Below, in pieces: positions 28,557 to 37,684 of a stretch of 64,000 bases of DNA; position 1 is the stretch's first letter, and each line of letters opens with the position of its first letter. The position numbers were made by a program, and so were the translations under genes. Source of the stretch: Helicobacter typhlonius (GTDB lineage: Bacteria > Campylobacterota > Campylobacteria > Campylobacterales > Helicobacteraceae); the NCBI RefSeq assembly GCF_001460635.1, contig NZ_LN907858.1, positions 1,612,001 to 1,676,000 on the forward strand. The letters are read 5' to 3'. The notes under the pieces are model-generated. The model was not told the DNA's origin, did not search any database, and was given only the letters and a program-made list of their open reading frames with translations.

Positions 28557-29186
28557 ATGGATATACATACTTCTCAAGCTCATAGCAAACTTATTGCGGA
28601 TATTGCCCATATCTCACTTGCAATGTTTAAAAAGGGATTTTTTGGCATATTTCACGGCGCAATCTCCGCGCGTGTGTCAAAAAATCGCTTCATTATCAAC
28701 AAACAACAAGTCATTTTTGATAACCTCAGTGAAGATTCTATGATAATGCTCTATCAAAAACAGGATTATCGCTGGAAAGAGGCTAGTTTGCACACACCTA
28801 TACACGCAGCGATTTATAAGGATTTTAGTGAGGCAAAATTCATCGCTTATGCTATGCCACCCTATCTCGTCTCTTACTCGCTTAAATATGACACACTTGA
28901 GCCAAAGGATTATTTTGGGTATAAGTTTCTCGCACCCCGCATTGATATTTTTGACCCAAAAGATTATGATAGCTGGTCAGAACAATCCGATACAGACATC
29001 ACGCGATATTTCAAAGAGCATTCGCACTCTTTTATGTTGATTAAGGGCTATGGCGTGTATGTATATGCACGAGACCTCTACACACTCGCAAAGGTTATTG
29101 CGCTCATTGAAAATTCTTGCAAAATTGCTCACCTCAACGCGGATTTGGGCGAAATCTTTCAAGCAAGTCCAAAATACGATGTATAA
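28557..29186 (+). CDS. Class II aldolase/adducin-like protein without the metal site (HP0112 type)
   Basis: 209 residues with the outline of a class II aldolase/adducin domain. SLHTPIHAAIYKDFSEAKFIAYAMPP corresponds to the stretch that normally carries HxH metal ligands, and HSFMLIKGYGVYVYARDL to the late histidine-glycine motif. The HxHP pair is replaced by YAMPP, so aldolase chemistry is unlikely. It is divergent from hrcA, the same position as HP0112 in H. pylori. I chose ATG 28557 because a -10 box lies just before it; the upstream ATG at 28500 lies before that promoter and has no ribosome-binding site. The role is unknown. Confidence 0.7.
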   Translation: MDIHTSQAHSKLIADIAHISLAMFKKGFFGIFHGAISARVSKNRFIINKQQVIFDNLSEDSMIMLYQKQDYRWKEASLHTPIHAAIYKDFSEAKFIAYAMPPYLVSYSLKYDTLEPKDYFGYKFLAPRIDIFDPKDYDSWSEQSDTDITRYFKEHSHSFMLIKGYGVYVYARDLYTLAKVIALIENSCKIAHLNADLGEIFQASPKYDV

Positions 29187-29195
29187 GGATTATAT

Positions 29196-30587
29196 ATGCC
29201 ACACTTAGAATCCAAACCCCACCAAGATTCACAAAGCCTCTATGAAAATGCACTCGAAGCTTTTAGCGCACTCTGCGCCATTCCTCATTGTAGCTTTCAC
29301 ACGCAAGATATGTTTGCCTACCTTTGCGACACGCTCACAGCCCAAGGCTATGAAGTGCAAGCCGATGAGGCAAAAAATGTTTATGCCAAAAGGGGCAATC
29401 CGCGCATTTGTCTGCAAAGTCACTATGATATGGTGTGCGTTGGGGATTCTACACAGCATTTAGGCGTAGAGATTGTGAAAAAAGACGGATTCTTACAGGC
29501 TAAAAACTCCTCGCTTGGCGCAGACAATGGCGTGGGTATGGCGTGTATGCTCGCACAAAAAGCAAAAGACATTGAATTGCTCTTTACCAATGATGAGGAA
29601 GTGGGAATGATAGGCGCAAACAACCTTGCTCTTAAGATTCAATCCTCTTTGCTGCTGAATCTTGACAGCGAGGACTTACACGAAATTGTGCTTGGTTGCG
29701 CCGGTGGCGTGGATATAGAATGTGAGATTAACCTCAAAAATTTTGCAAAGCCCCTCGATTCTGTGCTAAATACACACCCACACATCTACCATATCACAAG
29801 CAAGGGCTTTTTGGGCGGACACAGCGGTATTGACATTCACAAAAATAAAGAAAATGCTATCGTGGAATTTGGTTTTTTCCTCTCCACCCTTGATAGTTAT
29901 ATTGTGAATCTTAATGCTGGGGAAAAGCGCAACTCCATTCCTGTGGGGCTGGAGGCAACTATCCTATGTGCGAAAAATATTGAATCTTGCTTTAGCACTC
30001 CACAAGGAGCACATTTTGAAGCAAAATCTCTGCAATCTTTAGAGAATGCACCGACATTTGTCTATCATCAAAATGCCATTGTGCCGCTTATTTGCGGGAT
30101 TCATAGTGGGGTGTATGCAACTTCAGCACAAGGCACACTCTCATCACTCAATCTCTCCCTCTTGCGTCAAAAAGATTCTTTACTAGAGATTATCATAATG
30201 GCACGGGCAAATACCGATTCTTTTTTGCAACGCACAATCAATCGCTTACAATCAAGCATTCACTTTTTGAATCCTCACTGCACTATGCGCACGAGCGGAT
30301 ATTACAGCCCGTGGGAGAAAAGCATAGATTCAAACCACAAAGCCCTAAAGCTTTTAGATTCTATTTATTCTAAGCACTCTATCACACCCCATCTAGCGCA
30401 AATTCACGCCGGACTTGAATGCGGGATTCTAAAAAGACAAATTCTAAAGCATAATACAGACTTAAACCTAGAAGTTATCTCTATTGGTCCCACAATACAC
30501 GAACCGCACAGCTGCAACGAAAGGCTTGATTTAACACATTTTAGAATCTTTTGTGCAATACTTGATGAGTTTATCAATACATACTAA
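29196..30587 (+). CDS. pepD: Xaa-His dipeptidase (PepD family)
   Basis: M20-family aminoacyl-histidine dipeptidase, a two-zinc cytosolic enzyme that splits dipeptides such as carnosine-like ones. Metal and catalytic residues are visible: LQSHYDMVCVGD (His, Asp), LGADNGVGMA (bridging Asp), NDEEVGMIGA (catalytic and metal Glu), GGHSGIDIHK, and a C-terminal SIGPTIHEPHSCNERLD (last His). The length is normal at 463 residues. AAGGA precedes the ATG. It lies nine bases after the gene before it and nine before argC. Confidence 0.9.
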   Translation: MPHLESKPHQDSQSLYENALEAFSALCAIPHCSFHTQDMFAYLCDTLTAQGYEVQADEAKNVYAKRGNPRICLQSHYDMVCVGDSTQHLGVEIVKKDGFLQAKNSSLGADNGVGMACMLAQKAKDIELLFTNDEEVGMIGANNLALKIQSSLLLNLDSEDLHEIVLGCAGGVDIECEINLKNFAKPLDSVLNTHPHIYHITSKGFLGGHSGIDIHKNKENAIVEFGFFLSTLDSYIVNLNAGEKRNSIPVGLEATILCAKNIESCFSTPQGAHFEAKSLQSLENAPTFVYHQNAIVPLICGIHSGVYATSAQGTLSSLNLSLLRQKDSLLEIIIMARANTDSFLQRTINRLQSSIHFLNPHCTMRTSGYYSPWEKSIDSNHKALKLLDSIYSKHSITPHLAQIHAGLECGILKRQILKHNTDLNLEVISIGPTIHEPHSCNERLDLTHFRIFCAILDEFINTY

Positions 30588-30596
30588 GGGTTATTT

Positions 30597-31640
30597 ATGT
30601 TAGATTCAAAAATAAAAGTTGGCATTATCGGCGTGAGCGGCTACACAGGTTTAGAACTCGTTAAGCTCCTTGTCAATCACCCTATTTTTACGCTCGTGTA
30701 TGTGGCAAATTCACAAGGTGGCGGTGAATTGGGACAGATTCACAAAATGCTTATGGGCTTGTCTTTGGCACATTTGCCTATTCATAAGGCAGATGCAAAA
30801 GAGGCTTTGCAATCCTGCGAATTATTGTTTCTCGCCCTACCGCATAAGAGTGCAATGGAGATGGCAAAGGAAATTTTTACTATAAATCCTAAGGCAAAGG
30901 TAGTTGATTTGTCCGCGGACTATCGCCTAAATGCACTTAATTATGAGGCGAACTACTGCCCCCATATTGATAAAGAAAATCTCTCTCACGCCGTCTATGG
31001 ACTACCCGAATATAATAGAGAGAGTATAAAAAAAGCTCATCTTATAGCTAATCCGGGCTGCTACCCCACCGCCACGCTCCTAGCCCTGCTCCCCTTTGCT
31101 CCTTATATCGATATAAATTGTGGCGTATTTGTTGATGCAAAAAGTGGCGTAAGTGGCGCAGGGAAAGGCTTTAGCGAGACTTCACATTTTTCACATATTA
31201 ATGAGAATCTCTTCAGCTACTCGCCTCTTACACACCGCCACCAAATCGAAATTTCCCAAAAATGCGGTGATATAGTCCAAAGAAACTTTGACATCGTCTT
31301 TGTCCCTCATCTCACACCGCTCACGCGCGGAATGCTCGTAAGTGTGTTTGCCACGCTCAATTCTACCCTTAGCGCACAGGAAGCAAAAGAAGTGCTTACA
31401 AAAGCCTATGAAAACGAACCATTTATCCGTATAAGAGATAAACCCGTGAGTATCGCACAGGTGGTAGGTAGCCATTTTTGCGATATTTTTGTCGCCACAA
31501 GGGATAAAAATCTCTATATCAACTCATCAATTGATAATCTCTTGCGCGGGGCAAGCTCACAGGCATTGGCAAATGCAAACCTAATGTGTGGGCTTGATGA
31601 AGGCTTAGGTATGCCAAAAGTGCCTTATGGGATTTTTTAG
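30597..31640 (+). CDS. argC: N-acetyl-gamma-glutamyl-phosphate reductase
   Basis: NADPH-dependent reductase of arginine (ornithine) synthesis. It starts KVGIIGVSGYTGLELVKLL, the nucleotide-binding loop, with active-site cysteine in ANPGCYPTATLLAL and the C-terminal HxP region (FVPHLTPLTRGMLVSVF). Full length at 347 residues. H. pylori lacks this biosynthetic gene, whereas enterohepatic Helicobacter and Campylobacter have it; that statement is from memory. No other arg biosynthesis gene is nearby. Confidence 0.95.
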   Translation: MLDSKIKVGIIGVSGYTGLELVKLLVNHPIFTLVYVANSQGGGELGQIHKMLMGLSLAHLPIHKADAKEALQSCELLFLALPHKSAMEMAKEIFTINPKAKVVDLSADYRLNALNYEANYCPHIDKENLSHAVYGLPEYNRESIKKAHLIANPGCYPTATLLALLPFAPYIDINCGVFVDAKSGVSGAGKGFSETSHFSHINENLFSYSPLTHRHQIEISQKCGDIVQRNFDIVFVPHLTPLTRGMLVSVFATLNSTLSAQEAKEVLTKAYENEPFIRIRDKPVSIAQVVGSHFCDIFVATRDKNLYINSSIDNLLRGASSQALANANLMCGLDEGLGMPKVPYGIF

Positions 31641-31643
31641 GCT

Positions 31644-32552
31644 ATGAATCCTCTTTCACAGACAAAGCAAGATTCTACAATCATATTAGATTCAAAAATA
31701 GAACCATTTTCGCAACTCGCGCACTTTTGGGAGAATGCACCACTTATTTATAATGACGCTATTTTTATCGCAGATTCACATTTTATGCCGCTCAATACGA
31801 CTTTAAACGATGAAAGTAAAAATGCCTCAATTGCGCTTCTTAATTATTTTAAAAGTCTGCTCGATTCGGTGCAAAATATCCCCTCGCAAATCTTTCTTAT
31901 GGGCGATATTGCTCATCTGCTGTTTGGTGGAATAAGTTCAAGCCACAAAACACATAAAGAGCTTTTAGAGCTTATCATATCTCTTAGTGCGCATTCCCAA
32001 ATATGGTGGTTTGAGGGCAATCACGATTTTAATCTCGTGTGGATTGGTGCGTTAAAAAAGCATTTCAATCGTATTTTTATTGTCCCGCGCAACGACCAAC
32101 CAAAGGCATTTTTATTCGAATCTAATGGTGCAAAAAAGCGCATTCTTTTAGCACACGGCGATTTATTTCTCAACACAAAATATGAACTCTATATACGATG
32201 TATGCGAACTCAATTTTTGCAGTTTTGTATGCGTTTTATTGATTTTGTAACTTTTGGTAATCTGTATCACAATATCATTGCAAAAGTTAATCGCAAACAT
32301 ATTAGGGTTGGCAAGGCGCAAATGAGCGAGTTTGCGCCACTTAGAATCTGTGCATATGAAAAATATATGCGGAAAAAGCTCAATATAGACGATTTGGTAA
32401 ATCTAGATTCCATCTTTGATGCGGTTATAGAGGGGCATTTTCATATCGGGCAAACCTATAGCAATGGGGCTGTGTATGTCTCTCTCCCCTCATTTTATAT
32501 AAATGGAAGCATTTTTGCTATACAATCCTTGCCTGATAATAAAATCACATAA
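31644..32552 (+). CDS. Calcineurin-like metallophosphoesterase (HP0394 type)
   Basis: 302 residues with the full metallophosphatase motif set: ADSHF, FLMGDIAHL, GNHDFN, LAHGDLF, and GHFHIG. The order and spacing resemble UDP-2,3-diacylglucosamine hydrolase LpxH, so a role in lipid A synthesis is possible but not shown. It lies three bases after argC and ten before cheV; in H. pylori the homologue also precedes the che genes. Confidence 0.75.
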   Translation: MNPLSQTKQDSTIILDSKIEPFSQLAHFWENAPLIYNDAIFIADSHFMPLNTTLNDESKNASIALLNYFKSLLDSVQNIPSQIFLMGDIAHLLFGGISSSHKTHKELLELIISLSAHSQIWWFEGNHDFNLVWIGALKKHFNRIFIVPRNDQPKAFLFESNGAKKRILLAHGDLFLNTKYELYIRCMRTQFLQFCMRFIDFVTFGNLYHNIIAKVNRKHIRVGKAQMSEFAPLRICAYEKYMRKKLNIDDLVNLDSIFDAVIEGHFHIGQTYSNGAVYVSLPSFYINGSIFAIQSLPDNKIT

Positions 32553-32561
32553 GGAGAGCAT

Positions 32562-33512
32562 TTGAAAAGCGATAAAATCGATGTTATGCGTATTGCTAGT
32601 AATGAAATGGAACTTGTGGATTTTAGAATCTATGAGGACAAAGATGGCGAAACTTATGAAGGTGTGTATGGTATCAATGTCGCTAAGGTAAGCGGTATTG
32701 TCGATTATCCTGAGGAAATTTTTGAAACACCCGGTAGCCCAGAATACATGCTGGGTATGTTTGATTTGCGTGGTGATATATTGCCACTTATTGATTTGAC
32801 GCGTTGGATGAGAATTAAGCCAAAAGAGGATATCAAGTATCAAAAAAAGGTAATTGTTACAGAATTTAACAACAAACGACTTGGTTTTGTCGTCCATGCA
32901 ACAAAGCGTCTTAGACGAATAAGTTGGGCAGATATAGAATCTGCTATGTTTAGCCTAAGCAATGATGAGCAAAGGGGTAAAATCACCGGCACAACGCGCA
33001 TAGAGGACGGGCGCACATTGCTTATTTTGGACTTAGAGGGCATTCTTGACGATCTTGATTTCCATATGCCAAGTGGCGATAGTGCCGATGTAGAGCAATT
33101 CAAAGCACAGCAAAAATTCAGCGGAACCGCACTCATTGTCGATGATAGCTCTATTGCGCGCAAACTACTACACAACACACTTACAGAGATTGGCTTTGAT
33201 GTTGTTGATGCGATTGATGGCGTAGCTGGGTTAGAGCGTCTTAATCAGCTGTATGACCAATGGGGAAATACTATAAATCAGCGATTAAAGCTCATTATTT
33301 CGGATATCGAAATGCCTAGAATGGACGGATTCCATTTTGCCGCACAAGTCAAAAATGATGCGAGATTTAGTAATATTCCGCTACTTTTTAACTCATCAAT
33401 TAGCGACAAAGTCAGCGCAAACAAAGGAAAAGAGATAGGAGCAGAGGCTTATTTAGTTAAATTTGATGCAAAACTATTTTATGATGAAATAAGCAGAATT
33501 TTGTCAAAATAA
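32562..33512 (+). CDS. cheV: Chemotaxis coupling protein CheV (CheV3 type)
   Basis: A CheW-like domain (about 15-165, with VYGINVAKVSGI and FDLRGDILPLIDL) is fused to a CheY-like receiver (about 185-316) with acidic pocket VDDSS, phosphorylation site ISDIEMPRMDG (Asp about 248) and lysine in YLVKFD. It couples receptors to CheA and may act as a phosphate sink. TTG 32562 follows AAGGAG by five bases. It is first in the run cheV-cheA-cheW, as in H. pylori (HP0393-HP0391). Confidence 0.93.
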   Translation: MKSDKIDVMRIASNEMELVDFRIYEDKDGETYEGVYGINVAKVSGIVDYPEEIFETPGSPEYMLGMFDLRGDILPLIDLTRWMRIKPKEDIKYQKKVIVTEFNNKRLGFVVHATKRLRRISWADIESAMFSLSNDEQRGKITGTTRIEDGRTLLILDLEGILDDLDFHMPSGDSADVEQFKAQQKFSGTALIVDDSSIARKLLHNTLTEIGFDVVDAIDGVAGLERLNQLYDQWGNTINQRLKLIISDIEMPRMDGFHFAAQVKNDARFSNIPLLFNSSISDKVSANKGKEIGAEAYLVKFDAKLFYDEISRILSK

Positions 33513-33555
33513 TAGTAGAATGCCTTTTTTGAAAATTTCGTTATGAGGATTCGCA

Positions 33556-35916
33556 ATGGATGATATACAAGAGATAATGGAAGACTTCCTCGTAGAAGCC
33601 TTTGAAATGATAGAACGACTAGACCAAGATTTAGTGGAACTTGAGAGCAACCCTGAAGACCTTGATCTGCTTAATAGAATCTTTAGAGTAGCTCATACAA
33701 TCAAAGGTTCGAGTTCATTTTTGAATTTTGATATTCTCACTCGCCTCACACACAATATGGAAGATGTGCTCAACAAAGCTAGGCGCGATGAGTTAAAAAT
33801 TACACCTGATGTGATGGATGTCGTGCTACACTCCATTGACTTGATGAAGTCCTTGCTGAATGCCATACGTGATAATGGCACAGATGCCAATAGTGGTATT
33901 GACATTGATGATACTGTGGTACGACTTCAAGCTATCTCTAATGGCGGTGCAGCGAGCGAAGCGGAGGCTACAGCAGCTGCTCCTGCGCCAGAAGATCAAG
34001 CGGTAGCCGCACCAAGTAACAATACAAATGCAAACAATCCACTTGCCGATGAACCGGATTTAGACTATGCCCATATGAGCGGTGAGGAAGTCGAGGCAGA
34101 AATTGAAAGACTACTCAAAAAACGACAAGAAGCCGATAAACAAGCGCGTGCGGCTCAAAAAGCGAATGGTGGTGCAGCAGCAGTGCAAACACCAAAAGCC
34201 CCAGATGCTGCTCCTGCTCCTAAACCCACTCCAAAACCAGCAGCAAAAAAGGCAGGAGATGAAAAAGCACCGGCAGCGAATGTAGAGCAAACTGTACGTG
34301 TTGATGTAAAAAGACTAGACCACCTTATGAATCTTATCGGTGAACTCGTGCTCGGCAAAAACCGCCTCATCAAGATTTATGGTGATGTGGAAGAGCGATA
34401 TGACGGAGAGAAATTCCTAGAAGAACTCAATCAAGTCGTGGCTTCTATTTCATCTGTAACGACCGATGTGCAGCTTGCTGTGATGAAAACACGTATGCAA
34501 CCTGTGGGAAAAGTATTTAACAAATTCCCTCGCATGGTGCGTGATCTCTCCCGTGAGCTCAACAAAAATATCGACCTTATCATTAGCGGTGAGGAAACAG
34601 AGCTTGACAAGTCTATCGTGGAAGAGATTGGCGACCCACTTGTGCATATTATTCGTAACTCTTGCGACCACGGCGTAGAAAGCCCTGAAATTCGTGCGGC
34701 AGCAGGTAAGCCAGAAACGGGTACCGTGAAACTTAAGGCATACAATGAAGGCAATCATATTGTGATTGAAATTGCCGATGACGGCAAGGGCTTAGATGCA
34801 GATATGCTTAAACACAAAGCTATGGAAAAGGGGCTTATTAGTGAAAGAGAAGCTGATAGTATGAGTGATAAGGAAGCCTTTGCCCTTATCTTTAAGCCCG
34901 GGTTCTCAACTGCCGCAGCAATTACAAATGTGTCAGGGCGCGGCGTGGGTATGGACGTGGTGAAAACCAATATTGAAAAACTCAATGGTATCATTGATAT
35001 AGAATCCGAAAAAGGTGTAGGCACAACCCAAAAACTCAAAATCCCACTTACACTTGCCATTATTCAAGCATTGCTCGTAGCAGTGCAAGAAGAATACTAC
35101 GCCATACCTCTTGCCTCTGTTATCGAAACCGTGCGCGTGAGCCAAGATGAAATCTACACAGTTGATGGTAAAAGCGTATTACGCTTACGTGATGAAGTGC
35201 TACCTATTGTGCGCTTGGCTGATATTTTCAAAGTAGATTCTGTATTGGAAAATACGAGTGAAGTATATGTAGTTGTCATCGGCTTGGCGGAGCAAAAGAT
35301 GGGTGTAGTTGTGGATTATCTCGTGGGACAAGAGGAAGTAGTTATCAAATCACTAGGCTATTATCTCAAAGGCACAGAGGGTATTGCTGGTGCAACCGTG
35401 CGGGGTGATGGTAAGATTACGATGATCGTCGATGTGGCGGCGATGATGGAAATGGCAAAAGAAGTGAAGGTCAATATCACTAAAGCAGCGGAAGAAAATA
35501 CCGCGGCACACGCGAAACATTCTCCAAGTGATTATGTGGTGCTCGCAATCGATGATAGCAATACCGATAGGGCAATTATGAAAAAATGCCTTAAAACACT
35601 CGGCGTTACCGTGCTTGAGGCTTCAAATGGCTTAGATGGACTTGATATTGTCAAAAATGGTGATAAGCATCTTGATGCTGTGCTTGTGGATATTGAGATG
35701 CCTAAAATGGACGGCTATACATTTGCTTCCGAGGTGCGTAAATACAACAAATTTAAGAATCTTCCGCTTATCGCTGTTACAAGTAGAAATAGCAAGACAG
35801 ATAGAATGCGCGGGGTAGAATCTGGTATGACAGAATACATTACCAAGCCATATACACCCGAGTATCTCGTCAATGTTGTAAAACGCAACATTAACCTAAC
35901 CATAGAGGGAGAATAA
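33556..35916 (+). CDS. cheA: Chemotaxis histidine kinase fused to a receiver (CheAY)
   Basis: 786 residues. The domains are P1 histidine phosphotransfer with His 47 (VAHTIKGSSSFL), an alanine- and proline-rich linker (about 135-240), dimerisation P3 and ATP-binding P4 (N box HIIRNSCDHGVESP, G boxes DDGKGLD, GRGVGMDVVKTNI), P5 CheW-like, and a C-terminal receiver with Asp about 711 (VDIEMPKMDGY) and lysine ITKPY. The receiver fusion is normal for Campylobacterota. It passes phosphate to CheY and controls the flagellar motor. Confidence 0.97.
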   Translation: MDDIQEIMEDFLVEAFEMIERLDQDLVELESNPEDLDLLNRIFRVAHTIKGSSSFLNFDILTRLTHNMEDVLNKARRDELKITPDVMDVVLHSIDLMKSLLNAIRDNGTDANSGIDIDDTVVRLQAISNGGAASEAEATAAAPAPEDQAVAAPSNNTNANNPLADEPDLDYAHMSGEEVEAEIERLLKKRQEADKQARAAQKANGGAAAVQTPKAPDAAPAPKPTPKPAAKKAGDEKAPAANVEQTVRVDVKRLDHLMNLIGELVLGKNRLIKIYGDVEERYDGEKFLEELNQVVASISSVTTDVQLAVMKTRMQPVGKVFNKFPRMVRDLSRELNKNIDLIISGEETELDKSIVEEIGDPLVHIIRNSCDHGVESPEIRAAAGKPETGTVKLKAYNEGNHIVIEIADDGKGLDADMLKHKAMEKGLISEREADSMSDKEAFALIFKPGFSTAAAITNVSGRGVGMDVVKTNIEKLNGIIDIESEKGVGTTQKLKIPLTLAIIQALLVAVQEEYYAIPLASVIETVRVSQDEIYTVDGKSVLRLRDEVLPIVRLADIFKVDSVLENTSEVYVVVIGLAEQKMGVVVDYLVGQEEVVIKSLGYYLKGTEGIAGATVRGDGKITMIVDVAAMMEMAKEVKVNITKAAEENTAAHAKHSPSDYVVLAIDDSNTDRAIMKKCLKTLGVTVLEASNGLDGLDIVKNGDKHLDAVLVDIEMPKMDGYTFASEVRKYNKFKNLPLIAVTSRNSKTDRMRGVESGMTEYITKPYTPEYLVNVVKRNINLTIEGE

Positions 35917-35917
35917 G

Positions 35918-36412
35918 ATGAGCGATAACAAACTAAAAGAAGTCCTTGAAAAACAACAAAACAAGGGTGAGGACGCTACATCTGTGGAGAAAACGCTCCA
36001 TATCATAGGCTTTATGATTGGCAACGAAGAATTTGCGGTGCCAATTCTTAATGTGAAAGAAATCATCAAACCTATAGAATACACGCGTGTGCCGGCAGTG
36101 CCTAACTATGTGCTAGGTGTATTTAACCTACGCGGAACAGTCCTACCCCTCATTAGTATGCGATTAAAGTTTGGCTTGTCTGCAATTAAGCAAGATGCGG
36201 ATACTCGATTCTTGGTTGTAACACAAAGAGATGAGATGATTGGCTTTATGATTGACAGACTCACGAGTGCGATACGAATCCCAGAAAATGACATTGAACC
36301 AATCCCAGAGACATTTAATGAAAATCAAAATTTATTGCAAGGTATTGGTAAGCGCGAAGACCGCCTCATCACAATCCTCAATGTAGAAAATCTCTTAAAA
36401 AGAGATTTTTAA
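35918..36412 (+). CDS. cheW: Chemotaxis coupling protein CheW
   Basis: Links chemoreceptors to CheA. 164 residues, with the family pattern FMIGNEEFAVPILNVKEIIKPIEYTRVPAVP...GVFNLRGTVLPLISMRLKFG. AGGGAG precedes the ATG within the end of cheA, and the genes are nearly joined. Last of the chemotaxis run. Confidence 0.97.
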   Translation: MSDNKLKEVLEKQQNKGEDATSVEKTLHIIGFMIGNEEFAVPILNVKEIIKPIEYTRVPAVPNYVLGVFNLRGTVLPLISMRLKFGLSAIKQDADTRFLVVTQRDEMIGFMIDRLTSAIRIPENDIEPIPETFNENQNLLQGIGKREDRLITILNVENLLKRDF

Positions 36413-36421
36413 CTTTCTACT

Positions 36422-37595
36422 ATGAGGGGTTTTATACAATTCTTTAGATTCTATGATTATAAAGGTGGTGTTGCATCAAAGCGATTAGGATTCCGCATTA
36501 TCAAAAAGGATAATGTTGCAACATTGCTTATTGCGGGATTTCCTCTCTTACAAAAGAAAGTGCTTATTACGCAAACAGGGGGGGGGTATAGTGTAAGTGC
36601 AGAAATAATAGATGTCATCTATCGTTTTTGTGGCTTCCCGGTATTCAAAACCTTTAAATATAAAAAATTAAATAACAAAACTCCTTATCTCCGCCAAAAT
36701 TACCTCTTGTCCTTGGGTCTTTGCAAAATGTCGGATTCTGAACTTTTTGAAAAAACGCAGAATCTTTGCAAAAATATGGATTCAAAAAGTAAGCAAATCG
36801 TGCATAGGATTATCTCTCGCACCAAAGAAGCGGATCTCTCGCCCACAAACAAAGTCTTTTGTCTCACTCAAGATGAGAGGGAGAAGCTAGAATATATTCA
36901 CAATGATTATCGTGCAAATATATGCAAAGTTACCTCAAATATCTTTTGTTTATCAGGATTATTTTCTTCCTATAAAGCATTTTGAAACTTCCGTCTTTTG
37001 TTACAAGCACGGGCTAGATACATTCTCACCACAAACATTGCAGAAAATAAAGAATCTTGATATTATCGATGTAGGTGGATTTGTTGGCGATAGTGCGCTC
37101 ATTTTTCAACATTTTACAGATAAAAATATTTATAGCTTTGAAGCCACAAATCGCAGCTACAATCTTATGCTTGAAAGCATTAGACTTAATCACGCACAGC
37201 GTATTGTCCCCATAAAAAAGGCTTTGGGAAGTGAGCATACCACGATGACTATTAATATATACGGGAGTGCTTCAAGCCTTATAAATGATGTGGGTAATGA
37301 TAAAGAAGAGGTAGAAATCATCACACTTGATAGCTATGTCAATGAGCATCAGCTCAAAATAGGACTTATCAAAGTTGATATTGAGGGCTTTGAGATGGAG
37401 TTTTTAAAAGGTGCTAAAGAGACCATTTGCCAACAAAAACCAGCAATGATTCTAAGCATTTATCATCAAGCGAGTGATTTCTTTGATATCAAACCGCTGC
37501 TTGAATCGTGGAATCTAAACTATACATTCCGCGTTTATAAACCAATTGATGACAATATCTCCCTTGAAACAACACTAATGTGTGAAGTATTGTAA
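36422..37595 (+). pseudogene. FkbM-family methyltransferase, frameshifted, with a G9 tract
   Basis: The C-terminal part (ATG 36903 frame) is a clear FkbM methyltransferase: DYFLPIKHFETSVF, SAM-binding IIDVGGFVGDSALIF, SFEATNR, VDIEGFEMEFLKGA. These methylate sugars or other surface glycans. The N-terminal part (from ATG 36422) lies in another frame, and both overlap at 36903-36985. EYIHNDYRANI in frame one would join YAKLPQISFVYQDYF in the other if one base were lost, or two (TA) gained, at ATATAT (36917-36923). The gene also contains nine G at codons 52-55, in frame here. As read, no full protein is made. ORF1 alone has no known domain. Confidence 0.7.
36578..36586 (+). repeat. Homopolymeric tract, 9 G
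   Basis: Nine G within the N-terminal part of the FkbM gene (TGGGYS). In frame with ATG 36422. A change by one base would stop translation early. Confidence 0.75.
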
Positions 37596-37620
37596 GCCAT
37601 ACATAAATCAAAATCTTACA

Positions 37621-37675
37621 GATTCTATCTCCTATGAATCTTAGAATCCATATTGTATAAAAAGCTTTTTATACA
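37621..37675. terminator. Inverted repeats between convergent genes
   Basis: GATTCTA (37621-37627) and TAGAATC (37642-37648) form one inverted pair. A perfect 22-bp palindrome, TGTATAAAAAGCTTTTTATA plus CA, lies at 37654-37675. Both sit between the 3' ends of the FkbM gene and the MetF-like gene, where two-way termination is expected. Confidence 0.55.
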
Positions 37676-37684
37676 GCAAAAGCC

